11,458 nucleotides of DNA from AC-69 sp046728055 (lineage in GTDB: Bacteria; Actinomycetota; UBA4738; HRBIN12), in assembly GCA_046728055.1 (NCBI GenBank), contig JBKPDU010000162.1, positions 1 through 11,458 of the forward strand, written 5' to 3'. Both the position numbers and the translations under genes were made by a program. The notes below the pieces were generated by a model. The model had not been told where the DNA came from and ran no database searches. It saw nothing but the letters and a program-made list of their open reading frames with translations. Position 1 is the stretch's first letter. Every line of letters starts with the position of its first letter. Shown piece after piece: positions 1 to 7,394 of the stretch.

Positions 1-712
1 CGCTGGACTCCTCGACCAGATGGACGTGCACGGTCGGTGCCCTCTGAAGCTCGGCCACCGCTTCCAAGCCCCGACGGCCCCGGGTTCGTCGCTTGGCATC
101 GGAGGAGTCCGCGATCAGTTGGAGCTCCTGCAGGACGCCGCTGTGGACGAGGAGGTCGCCGGTGAGGAACCCCGTCTTGGCCAGGTCCACGACCCGGCCA
201 TCGATCAGCGCGCTCGTGTCCACCACAGCGATCTCGCCTCCAGAGGTACCGGCCGATCGAGGCTTCAGCCCGATCAACCCGAACAGCTCCTGCTGCTTGG
301 AACGCCCGACCCGGTACCCCAGGTAGCCCAGCGTGACGTAGACGAAGGCCACCGTTGTCCACGCGGCGAGAGGAGGAAGCCGGAAGAGCGGGACGCTGCC
401 CAGGGCGGCCACCCCCAGGCCGATCAGCAGGCCCGCCGTGCCGGCGACGAGCTCCGGCGCCGGGACCCGGCGAAACTCGCGCTCCATCTCCCCAACGGCA
501 GCCGCCGTCTGCCGCCCGAAGACCCCGCCGAGCACGAACCCGGTGCCCGTCCCCAGGACCACGCCGAGAAGGGTTCGGGTCGTGCTGGGATCGTTCAGCT
601 GCGTGGCGATCGTGTAGCCGCCGGCCGCGAACAGGAGCACGAAGATGAGGCGGACGAACTCGACGAGCCGTCCTCTCCGGACGGCGGGACGTTTCTCGGT
701 CGATCGACTCAC
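1..712 (-). CDS. PIN (probably PIN-TRAM) domain integral membrane protein, YacL-like, C-terminus cut off by the window edge
   Basis: The visible 237 residues begin at a GTG at 712 and read open to the left edge, so the C-terminus is missing. Residues about 17-37, 45-67, 88-108 and 114-134 form four hydrophobic segments, followed by a basic linker. A PIN nuclease-like domain then begins with VVDTSALIDGRV (acidic D165) and continues with VLQELQ (E196) and the ADSSDAKRRTRGRRGLE block typical of the YacL/PIN-TRAM family. In that family a TRAM RNA-binding domain normally follows the PIN domain; here it would lie outside the window. Predicted role: membrane-anchored, probably RNA-acting protein; the cellular function of the family is poorly defined. 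The gene lies 82 nt downstream of carD on the same strand. In many actinobacteria and Firmicutes, ispD and ispF follow in this neighbourhood. No strong ribosome-binding site precedes the GTG, but no better in-frame start is visible upstream. Confidence 0.88.
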   Translation of the reverse strand, partial: MSRSTEKRPAVRRGRLVEFVRLIFVLLFAAGGYTIATQLNDPSTTRTLLGVVLGTGTGFVLGGVFGRQTAAAVGEMEREFRRVPAPELVAGTAGLLIGLGVAALGSVPLFRLPPLAAWTTVAFVYVTLGYLGYRVGRSKQQELFGLIGLKPRSAGTSGGEIAVVDTSALIDGRVVDLAKTGFLTGDLLVHSGVLQELQLIADSSDAKRRTRGRRGLEAVAELQRAPTVHVHLVEESS

Positions 713-730
713 CCGCCTACGGTGACCCGC

Positions 731-769
731 CGCCCGAGGCGGTGCAAGTATGCGAAATGCCTCGGGCGA
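731..769 (-). repeat. Perfect 10-bp inverted repeat between carD and the PIN gene
   Basis: The sequence cgcccgaggc (731-740) pairs exactly with gcctcgggcg (760-769) across a 19-nt spacer. It occupies much of the 82-nt gap between carD and the PIN protein gene. As RNA it could act as a weak terminator or processing site after carD, but there is no U-run and the loop is large. As DNA, the arms flank an AT-richer stretch with a -10-like CATACT on the minus strand, so an operator around a PIN-gene promoter is also possible. The repeat itself is seen directly; its role is inferred. Confidence 0.5.
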
Positions 770-794
770 TCCCGCGGCGTGACCCCGACGGCGT

Positions 795-1307
795 CTAGCC
801 CTCGGCGACCAGGACCCGAGAGCGGTGCGACTCCTCGAGGACCTTGTCGATCATGGCCTCGGCCTTCTCTTCCGTGCCGGCGCTGGCGTACGCAAGCTCG
901 GAGATGAGGATCTGACGGGCCTTGGTGATCATGCGCTTCTCGCCGGCCGACAGGCCACGCTCACGCTCGCGGATGGACAGGTTCCGTACGACTTCGGCGA
1001 CCTGGTAGATATCGCCGGACCGCAGCTTCTCGATGTTGTTCTTGAAGCGGCGGCTCCAGTTGGCCGCCATCTTGGACTCGTCCTGGCGGAGGACCTCGAG
1101 GACCTTCTTGACCTCGCTCTTGGAAACGACCTGGCGCAGCCCGACCTCCTCGGTACTTTCCACCGGGACCATGAGCGTGAGGTCGCCGTAGGCGACTCGG
1201 AGGACGAAGTATCTGCGCCTTTCTCCCAGGATCTCCCGTTCCCGAAGCTCTTCGATGACTGCTGCGCCGTGTTCAGGGTGCACAACCGTATCGCCTTTGC
1301 GGAACAC
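795..1307 (-). CDS. carD: CarD-family RNA polymerase-binding transcription regulator
   Basis: A 170-residue protein closely resembling mycobacterial CarD. The N-terminal RNA polymerase interaction domain starts FRKGDTVVHPEHGAAVIEEL and runs to about residue 60. The C-terminal DNA-binding part carries NWSRRFKNNIEKLRSGD and RERGLSAGEKRMITKARQIL, both near-identical in type to M. tuberculosis CarD. Known family role: CarD binds the RNA polymerase beta subunit and stabilises the open promoter complex, notably at rRNA promoters. A longer reading from a GTG at 1349 is open, but I chose the GTG at 1307 for three reasons: GAGGGGG (1312-1318) lies 4 nt upstream, homologues begin at this point, and a likely -10 box overlaps the longer start. 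The gene sits between radA upstream and the PIN gene downstream. Family assignment is very secure. Confidence 0.96.
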   Translation of the reverse strand: MFRKGDTVVHPEHGAAVIEELREREILGERRRYFVLRVAYGDLTLMVPVESTEEVGLRQVVSKSEVKKVLEVLRQDESKMAANWSRRFKNNIEKLRSGDIYQVAEVVRNLSIRERERGLSAGEKRMITKARQILISELAYASAGTEEKAEAMIDKVLEESHRSRVLVAEG

Positions 1308-1311
1308 GAAA

Positions 1312-1318
1312 CCCCCTC
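1312..1318 (-). promoter_or_regulatory. Shine-Dalgarno sequence that sets the carD start
   Basis: GAGGGGG on the minus strand ends 4 nt before the GTG at 1307-1305. No comparable site precedes the GTG at 1349, so this motif decides the start of CarD. Confidence 0.7.
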
Positions 1319-1347
1319 GAGTCGCAAGCCGGACCGTCGCCGCATCC

Positions 1348-1377
1348 ACCTTAGCACGCGAGGCTCCGCCCCCGCAA
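1348..1377 (-). promoter_or_regulatory. Probable carD promoter
   Basis: On the minus strand TTGCGG (1372-1377) and TAAGGT (1348-1353, a TANNNT-type -10) are separated by 18 nt. Transcription would start near 1341, leaving a leader of about 34 nt before the GTG at 1307, with its Shine-Dalgarno at 1312-1318. This gives carD its own promoter independent of radA and rules out the longer GTG start at 1349, which overlaps the -10 box. Confidence 0.5.
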
Positions 1378-1430
1378 ATGAAATCCCTGGTCAGAGGCCC
1401 ATTTCGAGTCGTTTTGCCTGTTCGGACTGC

Positions 1431-2780
1431 TCAGGCAACGCGGTCTCGGCTGGCCCTGGAGCCGCCCCCGAATCCGGCCCATCCCAGGGCATCGGCGACG
1501 TGCCCGACCGTGACCGCCCGCAGGCCGTCGGGCATGGGGCCGGGCTCGCCCACGCAGAACACGGTTGCCAGCCCGGCGGCCCTGGCGGCGGCCAGCCGGC
1601 CACCCATCCCTGGTCCAGCGTGGACCCTCCCGGTGAGGCCGACCTCTCCGACGAACGCGCTTCGGGCAGGGGGCGGCACCCCCGACGCGGCGGAAGCCAG
1701 CGCGGCCGCAACGGCCAGATCACAAGCCGGATCGTCGATCCTCACCCCTCCGGCCGATGCCCCGAACAGCTCGGCCCTGGCCAGCGGGACACCGACGGCA
1801 CGATCCAGGACCGCGGCCACCAGCTGGAACCGGCCCGGCTCGAGCCCCGCGGCTTGGCGGCGGGCTGGCCCGTCGGTCGGAACCACCAGGGCTTGGACCT
1901 CAACGGCCAGCGCTCGGCGCCCCAGGCGTGGCAGGGCGGTGGCCGATCCGGGCTCCCCTTCCCCGGCGCGGAGCAAGGCTCGGGGGTCGATCTCGTGGAG
2001 TCCATCGTGGCCCATCTCGAACCAGGCCACCTCGCCTTCGGCCCCAAAGCGGTTCTTGCCTCCGGAGAGCATCCGAAGCCCGGAGCGTGGCTCGCCGTCG
2101 AAGGTGAGGACGACGTCGACGGCGTGCTCCAACGTCCGGGGTCCCGCGACGTCTCCGTCCTTCGTCACGTGGCCGGCCAGGATGACCGCGATCCCTTCTG
2201 CCTTAGCCAGGCCGACGAGCGCGTCCGTACAGCTTCGGACCTGTGCGGGGCCCCCGGGCACCTGCCCGCCCTCGGGGTCTCGGAGGCTCTGGATCGAATC
2301 GACGGCGATCAGGAACGGCCGTTCGGCCCTGGCGGCGTCTACGAGCGGCCCAAGCTCCCGGCCCGAGGCGAACGCCACCCGATCGCCGGGGATCCCCAGC
2401 CGACGAGCACGAAGTGCGACCTGGTCGCGGGACTCCTCACCGGAGGCGAGGAGGCAGGGGAGCCCGGCAGCCGACAGGTTCGCCACCAACTGGAGGAGAA
2501 GGGTCGACTTGCCGATGCCGGGCTCCCCTGCCAACAGGGCGACGGTCGCGGGAACCAACCCACCGCCGAGGACCCGGTCGATGCCGGGGATGCCGGTCGA
2601 CGCCCTGGGCTCAGTGCTCGCCTCCTGCCGGAGGGATTGGAGCTGGACCGGAGCGGAAACCGTGCCGGGGCTCCGCTGCTCCATCGTCCCCCAAGCGCCG
2701 CATCGAGGGCAGCGTCCGACCCACTGGCCCACCTGCTGGCCGCACGCCGAGCACGACAGGAGCGTCCGCGCCTTGCCCAC
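1431..2780 (-). CDS. radA: DNA repair protein RadA (Sms), RecA-related branch-migration ATPase
   Basis: A 449-residue, full-length RadA. Residues 10-27 form a four-cysteine zinc finger (C10, C13, C24, C27). Walker A is GEPGIGKS (85-92) and Walker B is FLIAVD (156-161). The RadA signature KNRFG is at 242-246, followed by the C-terminal Lon-protease-like domain (about 285-430) with FVGEVGLTGRV. Known role: RadA extends heteroduplex and helps process recombination intermediates as a DnaB-like ring helicase. The start is a GTG at 2780; an in-frame stop lies 9 nt upstream, so no longer form is possible. There is no Shine-Dalgarno sequence, and a -10-like box ends 6 nt before the GTG, suggesting a leaderless transcript. 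In many actinobacteria disA is adjacent to radA; here carD follows after 123 nt. Confidence 0.97.
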   Translation of the reverse strand: MGKARTLLSCSACGQQVGQWVGRCPRCGAWGTMEQRSPGTVSAPVQLQSLRQEASTEPRASTGIPGIDRVLGGGLVPATVALLAGEPGIGKSTLLLQLVANLSAAGLPCLLASGEESRDQVALRARRLGIPGDRVAFASGRELGPLVDAARAERPFLIAVDSIQSLRDPEGGQVPGGPAQVRSCTDALVGLAKAEGIAVILAGHVTKDGDVAGPRTLEHAVDVVLTFDGEPRSGLRMLSGGKNRFGAEGEVAWFEMGHDGLHEIDPRALLRAGEGEPGSATALPRLGRRALAVEVQALVVPTDGPARRQAAGLEPGRFQLVAAVLDRAVGVPLARAELFGASAGGVRIDDPACDLAVAAALASAASGVPPPARSAFVGEVGLTGRVHAGPGMGGRLAAARAAGLATVFCVGEPGPMPDGLRAVTVGHVADALGWAGFGGGSRASRDRVA

Positions 2781-2786
2781 GCCGGC

Positions 2787-2809
2787 ACGCTAACAAGGGG
2801 GTCTGACAG
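2787..2809 (-). promoter_or_regulatory. Probable radA promoter resembling the PafBC/RecA-NDp DNA-damage motif, leaderless
   Basis: The minus strand reads CTGTCAGAC (2801-2809), exactly 8 nt, then TAGCGT (2787-2792), then 6 nt and the radA GTG (2780). The mycobacterial RecA-NDp/PafBC motif is TTGTCRGTG-N8-TANNNT. Six of nine bases match in the first block, including the TGTCAG core, and the spacing and TANNNT box match fully. A 13-bp palindrome with 6-bp arms (ggtctgacagacc, 2800-2812) overlaps the upstream block. Transcription would begin at or next to the GTG, consistent with the missing ribosome-binding site. The motif match is seen; damage regulation is inferred. Confidence 0.55.
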
Positions 2810-2826
2810 ACCAGGGTGACCGCGCT

Positions 2827-3201
2827 CTACGGATGAGGCTGGCGCATCCCCCGGAACTCGACGACCCAGTCCCACCGATTGCCGTCGTCGAAGTGCCTGA
2901 ACGACACCAGGCGCCCCTCCTCGCCCCCCGGGAGCAGCACCGGCAGGCCCACGTGTTCGTCGCCGGGCCACAGCTCCTGCCTCACGCCGCCCTCCATGTC
3001 GAGCCAGGTCATGGGGTGATCGCCGGTGCGTTCGAGGGGTTCGCGCCACGGCTCCTCCTCGACCGGCCGGAACCGGACGAACCGAGGCACGCCGTGCAGG
3101 AGCACCGGCTCACCGGGCTTCTTCCAGGCCTTCCCGAAGAACCGCCAGCGCTCGCCGTCCTTGGACGTCTCGACGGCCCAGCAGACCTCGCCCTCCGCCA
3201 C
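2827..3201 (-). CDS. Small protein of unknown function between clpC and radA
   Basis: I do not recognise this protein. From the GTG at 3201 it is about 124 residues, acidic and tryptophan-rich, with no signal peptide, membrane segment or cysteine motif. It opens AEGEVCWAVETSKDGERW and ends near DDGNRWDWVVEFRGMRQPHP. The alternation of short beta-like stretches with charged turns suggests a small soluble beta-rich domain, but that is a guess. Codon third positions are strongly G/C downstream of 3201, as in neighbouring genes, and less so in the open stretch up to a TTG at 3252. That TTG also falls inside the clpC terminator stem, so the GTG at 3201 is preferred. No Shine-Dalgarno is visible. 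A TAGCCT box (3209-3214) lies 7 nt before the GTG, which would fit a leaderless start. It ends 46 nt before radA. Confidence 0.65.
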   Translation of the reverse strand: MAEGEVCWAVETSKDGERWRFFGKAWKKPGEPVLLHGVPRFVRFRPVEEEPWREPLERTGDHPMTWLDMEGGVRQELWPGDEHVGLPVLLPGGEEGRLVSFRHFDDGNRWDWVVEFRGMRQPHP

Positions 3202-3208
3202 ACGAGAG

Positions 3209-3214
3209 AGGCTA
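3209..3214 (-). promoter_or_regulatory. Possible -10 box for the small gene at 2827-3201
   Basis: TAGCCT (TANNNT type) on the minus strand ends 7 nt before the GTG at 3201, the spacing expected for a leaderless start. No good -35 is visible, so support is weak. It lies just beyond the clpC terminator hairpins, where a new promoter would be needed. Confidence 0.3.
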
Positions 3215-3242
3215 TCCCACGCGGCGAGGGAGGAAACCGAGA

Positions 3243-3270
3243 GGCCCAGCAACCGCGTGGTTGCTGGGCC
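3243..3270 (-). terminator. clpC terminator hairpin 2
   Basis: Two 12-bp arms (ggcccagcaacc at 3243-3254 and ggttgctgggcc at 3259-3270) are perfectly complementary around a 4-nt loop. In the clpC direction the stem is followed by TCTCGGTTTCC, only weakly U-rich, as is common for GC-rich actinobacterial terminators. Confidence 0.8.
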
Positions 3271-3283
3271 AACCGGTCTTGAA

Positions 3284-3307
3284 GTAAGACGGCGGGAGCC
3301 GTCTTAC
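3284..3307 (-). terminator. clpC terminator hairpin 1
   Basis: Arms gtaagacggc (3284-3293) and gccgtcttac (3298-3307) pair perfectly over 10 bp around a 4-nt loop, starting 13 nt after the clpC stop codon. With the second hairpin 13 nt further downstream it forms a tandem terminator separating clpC from the small gene and radA. Confidence 0.78.
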
Positions 3308-3320
3308 GCTTGGGACGCGC

Positions 3321-5801
<2,481 letters not shown>

Positions 5802-5850
5802 GTCAGCGTCCCCTGGGCCGGAGCCCCTCTATCGAACGGCCTCGAGGATC

Positions 5851-5867
5851 GTCGGACCCGGTCCTAC
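5851..5867. repeat. 17-bp near-palindrome in the clpC leader
   Basis: gtcggacc-c-ggtcctac has 8-bp arms around one central base with a single mismatched pair. It lies between the predicted clpC transcription start (about 5925) and the clpC ATG. It resembles a dimeric regulator operator in layout, but does not match the HspR (HAIR) or CtsR consensus as I know them, nor the CGC-type ClgR site. Confidence 0.45.
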
Positions 5868-5931
5868 CCCCGAGGCAGGTCGGGCGCTCCTGCGGCGCCT
5901 CAGCGCGCCTTGGAAGCGCCCCACGGGGGCA

Positions 5932-5937
5932 AGTATA
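5932..5937 (-). promoter_or_regulatory. Probable clpC promoter -10 box
   Basis: The minus strand reads GGGTATACTTG, in which TATACT is one base from the TATAAT consensus. It is the best -10 element in the gap and sits 131 nt upstream of the clpC ATG, giving a leader of about 120 nt. No matching TTGACA-like -35 is seen 16-18 nt upstream, where the sequence is GC-rich; this may indicate activator dependence, or an RNA polymerase aided by CarD-type factors. Confidence 0.5.
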
Positions 5938-6175
5938 CCCCTGCCCCCCGATACGGCCGGAGCTTCGCACTGCTCCACTCACCCCTTCCGATCGACCTTC
6001 CCTCCTCCTTTTCGGAACGGAATGGCTCCGGGATGAGCTGTAGGGCGAAAAGTGCCCGGCCCCACCCCGCATGGGCGACGCAAGTTCCCCCGAACGGGTC
6101 GTTTACGAGGGCTGCAACCTGTGGGCAAGATCCATGCGTACCACGACGGTGCGACTTCCCCCGGTCTTCCCCGTT

Positions 6176-6181
6176 AGGAGA
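6176..6181 (+). promoter_or_regulatory. Shine-Dalgarno sequence setting the receiver start
   Basis: TAGGAGA precedes the ATG at 6188 by about 6-7 nt. It fixes the start there instead of at an ATG at 6071 that would add 39 residues with no receiver homology. Confidence 0.8.
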
Positions 6182-6187
6182 CGACGT

Positions 6188-6568
6188 ATGTTGCGCGTGC
6201 TGGTGGTCGACGACCACTCGGCGTTCCGCCGGGCGCTCACGTCCGCCTTGCGGATGGTCGACAGCATCGAGGTTGCGGGGGAGGCGGGGGGCGGGGTCGC
6301 CGCGATCAAGCAGGCCCGGGCCCTGGCTACCAACCTGGTCATCATGGACCTGTCGATGCCCGATCTGGATGGGATCGAGGCCATGCGGCAGATCCATCAG
6401 GCCAGGCCGGAGCTCCCCGTCGTGTTCCTCACCGCCCATGCCGACCCCGGGGTGGAGCGGGAGGCCCGAGAGGCCGGGGCGTCCGGGTTCCTGGCCAAGG
6501 GGATCTCGCTCGAGGACCTGGTCATCGCCCTCCACGAGGCCGTCCAGGCCCCGGCCCCGACGGGCTGA
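6188..6568 (+). CDS. Stand-alone response regulator receiver protein (NarL-like receiver, no output domain)
   Basis: A 126-residue protein consisting of one receiver domain and nothing more. The fold motifs are complete: acidic pair D8-D9 in VLVVDDH, phospho-acceptor D54 in VIMDLSMPDLDG, T82 in VFLTAHAD and K104 in GFLAKG. The wording (DDHSAFRRAL, AGEA, GASGFLAKG) is that of NarL/FixJ-type regulators, yet the DNA-binding HTH domain is absent: the frame stops at 6568 and the convergent transporter gene ends 12 nt later. It is therefore probably a phospho-signal carrier or protein-interaction partner rather than a transcription factor. No histidine kinase is in the window. It is the only plus-strand gene and is divergent from clpC. 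A truncated former NarL-type regulator is the main alternative, but all phosphorylation residues are intact. Confidence 0.9.
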   Translation: MLRVLVVDDHSAFRRALTSALRMVDSIEVAGEAGGGVAAIKQARALATNLVIMDLSMPDLDGIEAMRQIHQARPELPVVFLTAHADPGVEREAREAGASGFLAKGISLEDLVIALHEAVQAPAPTG

Positions 6569-6580
6569 GCACGCGCTCCC

Positions 6581-7378
6581 TCAGGCCGCGGCCAGCACCG
6601 CGCCGACCACGCACAGGGCCGCGCCCGCCCACGTGGCCCCTCCCGGCCGCTCCCGCGAGAGCAGGATTGCCAGGAGGACCGAGGTCTCCCGAAGCGTCGC
6701 CACCCGGCCCACCGGGGCCAGGCGGAGTGCGAACAGGACCAGGAGGTAGGCGGCCAGGCTCCCCAGCCCGATGAGCGCCCCAGGGCGAAGGGCCGCCCGA
6801 AGGCGTGCCGCGTCGAACCGGGTCACCGCGGTGGTGAGGACGCCCTGGAGGAGCAAGGCCGCGCCGAGGTAGGGGACGGGCGAGACCTCCTGCACGGCCC
6901 TCGCGTCCACCACCGAGTAGGAGGCGATGACCGCACCGACCAGGACGGCGAACCCGGCGGCCGGAAGGGCCCGGGCACGGTGAGCCTCCAGGCCGAGCAG
7001 GCCGAGGCCCGCTCCGAGGAGCAACGCTCCGAGCACAACAGCGGCGGTCGGTCGCTGGGACAGCACGATCCAGGCTCCGACCGTGGCGAGAAGCGGCGCC
7101 GTCCCCCGGCCGAGCGGGTACGCGAGAGAAAGGTCGCCACGGGCGTACGCGGCGGCGAGAGCCAAGCTGTAGGCAAACTCCAGGATTCCGGTCAGGAGCA
7201 CCAAGCCGACGACGGCCGTCGGCGGGGCGGCCACGGTGAAAGGCAGCAGCGTCACCCCGGCGACCAGTCCCGCCACGGCCATCGAGGCCACCCGATCGCC
7301 CGTCGCGTGGAGCCGGAGGTTCCACCCCGCGTGGAGAACGGCTGCGGTGAGGACCAGGGCCAGGGCGGCCGCGCTCAC
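6581..7378 (-). CDS. EamA/DMT-family (drug/metabolite) transporter
   Basis: A 265-residue, highly hydrophobic protein rich in Ala, Leu, Val and Gly, with about nine to ten membrane segments in two halves, as in EamA (DUF6-type) permeases. The opening AAVLHAGWNLRLHA and the mid-protein AYARGDLSLAYPLGRGTAPLL are characteristic of the family. The second repeat begins near residue 138 and contains the RVATLRETSVLLAILLSRE segment. Substrate cannot be deduced; family members export amino acids, metabolites or drugs. The start is a GTG 16 nt after the lysS stop. No convincing Shine-Dalgarno is seen, but a later start would cut into the first membrane helix, so translational coupling to lysS is likely. 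The gene ends 12 nt from the convergent receiver gene with no terminator hairpin visible between them. Confidence 0.88.
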   Translation of the reverse strand: MSAAALALVLTAAVLHAGWNLRLHATGDRVASMAVAGLVAGVTLLPFTVAAPPTAVVGLVLLTGILEFAYSLALAAAYARGDLSLAYPLGRGTAPLLATVGAWIVLSQRPTAAVVLGALLLGAGLGLLGLEAHRARALPAAGFAVLVGAVIASYSVVDARAVQEVSPVPYLGAALLLQGVLTTAVTRFDAARLRAALRPGALIGLGSLAAYLLVLFALRLAPVGRVATLRETSVLLAILLSRERPGGATWAGAALCVVGAVLAAA

Positions 7379-7394
7379 GGCGGGGGCCGTTCGG

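Larger units (their letters stand above)
5802..6187. other. Divergent intergenic region between clpC and the receiver gene
   Basis: This 386-nt stretch separates two divergently transcribed genes. On the clpC side it has the Shine-Dalgarno AGGGGA, the palindrome at 5851-5867 and the -10 box at 5932-5937. On the receiver side it has AGGAG at 6177-6181. A GGAAT followed 16 nt later by GTAG (about 6019-6043) weakly resembles an ECF-type GGAA...GTT promoter directed toward the receiver gene, but the match is incomplete. A pair of 7-bp arms (cttttcg 6008-6014, cgaaaag 6046-6052) is also present. Open frames here lack ribosome-binding sites and family features, so I call no gene. Confidence 0.5.

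Noticed and set aside
20..907. Plus-strand open frame of 295 codons over the left end
   Set aside because: It is a shadow of the PIN protein gene, whose DTSALIDGR motif and membrane helices are on the minus strand.
1414..1438. 7-bp stem around the radA stop codon as a radA terminator
   Set aside because: The loop is 11 nt, the stop codon lies in it, and A rather than U residues follow in the transcribed strand.
825..2819. Plus-strand open frame of 664 codons antisense to carD and radA
   Set aside because: It is a high-GC shadow of radA and carD, both of which show complete family motifs on the minus strand. No ribosome-binding site or domain is seen.
5901..5916. GGCGC-GCTGAG-GCGCC inverted repeat as a ClgR site before clpC
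   Set aside because: The half-sites are offset from the CGC-N5-GCG spacing I recall for ClgR, and such GC-only repeats are common by chance at this GC content.
5803..6072. 89-codon minus-strand frame upstream of clpC
   Set aside because: It covers the clpC promoter and leader, lacks a ribosome-binding site and has shadow-like Arg/Gly/Ser composition.
6071..6187. 39-codon N-terminal extension of the receiver protein
   Set aside because: A clear TAGGAGA Shine-Dalgarno lies inside it, correctly spaced for the ATG at 6188, and receiver homology starts there.
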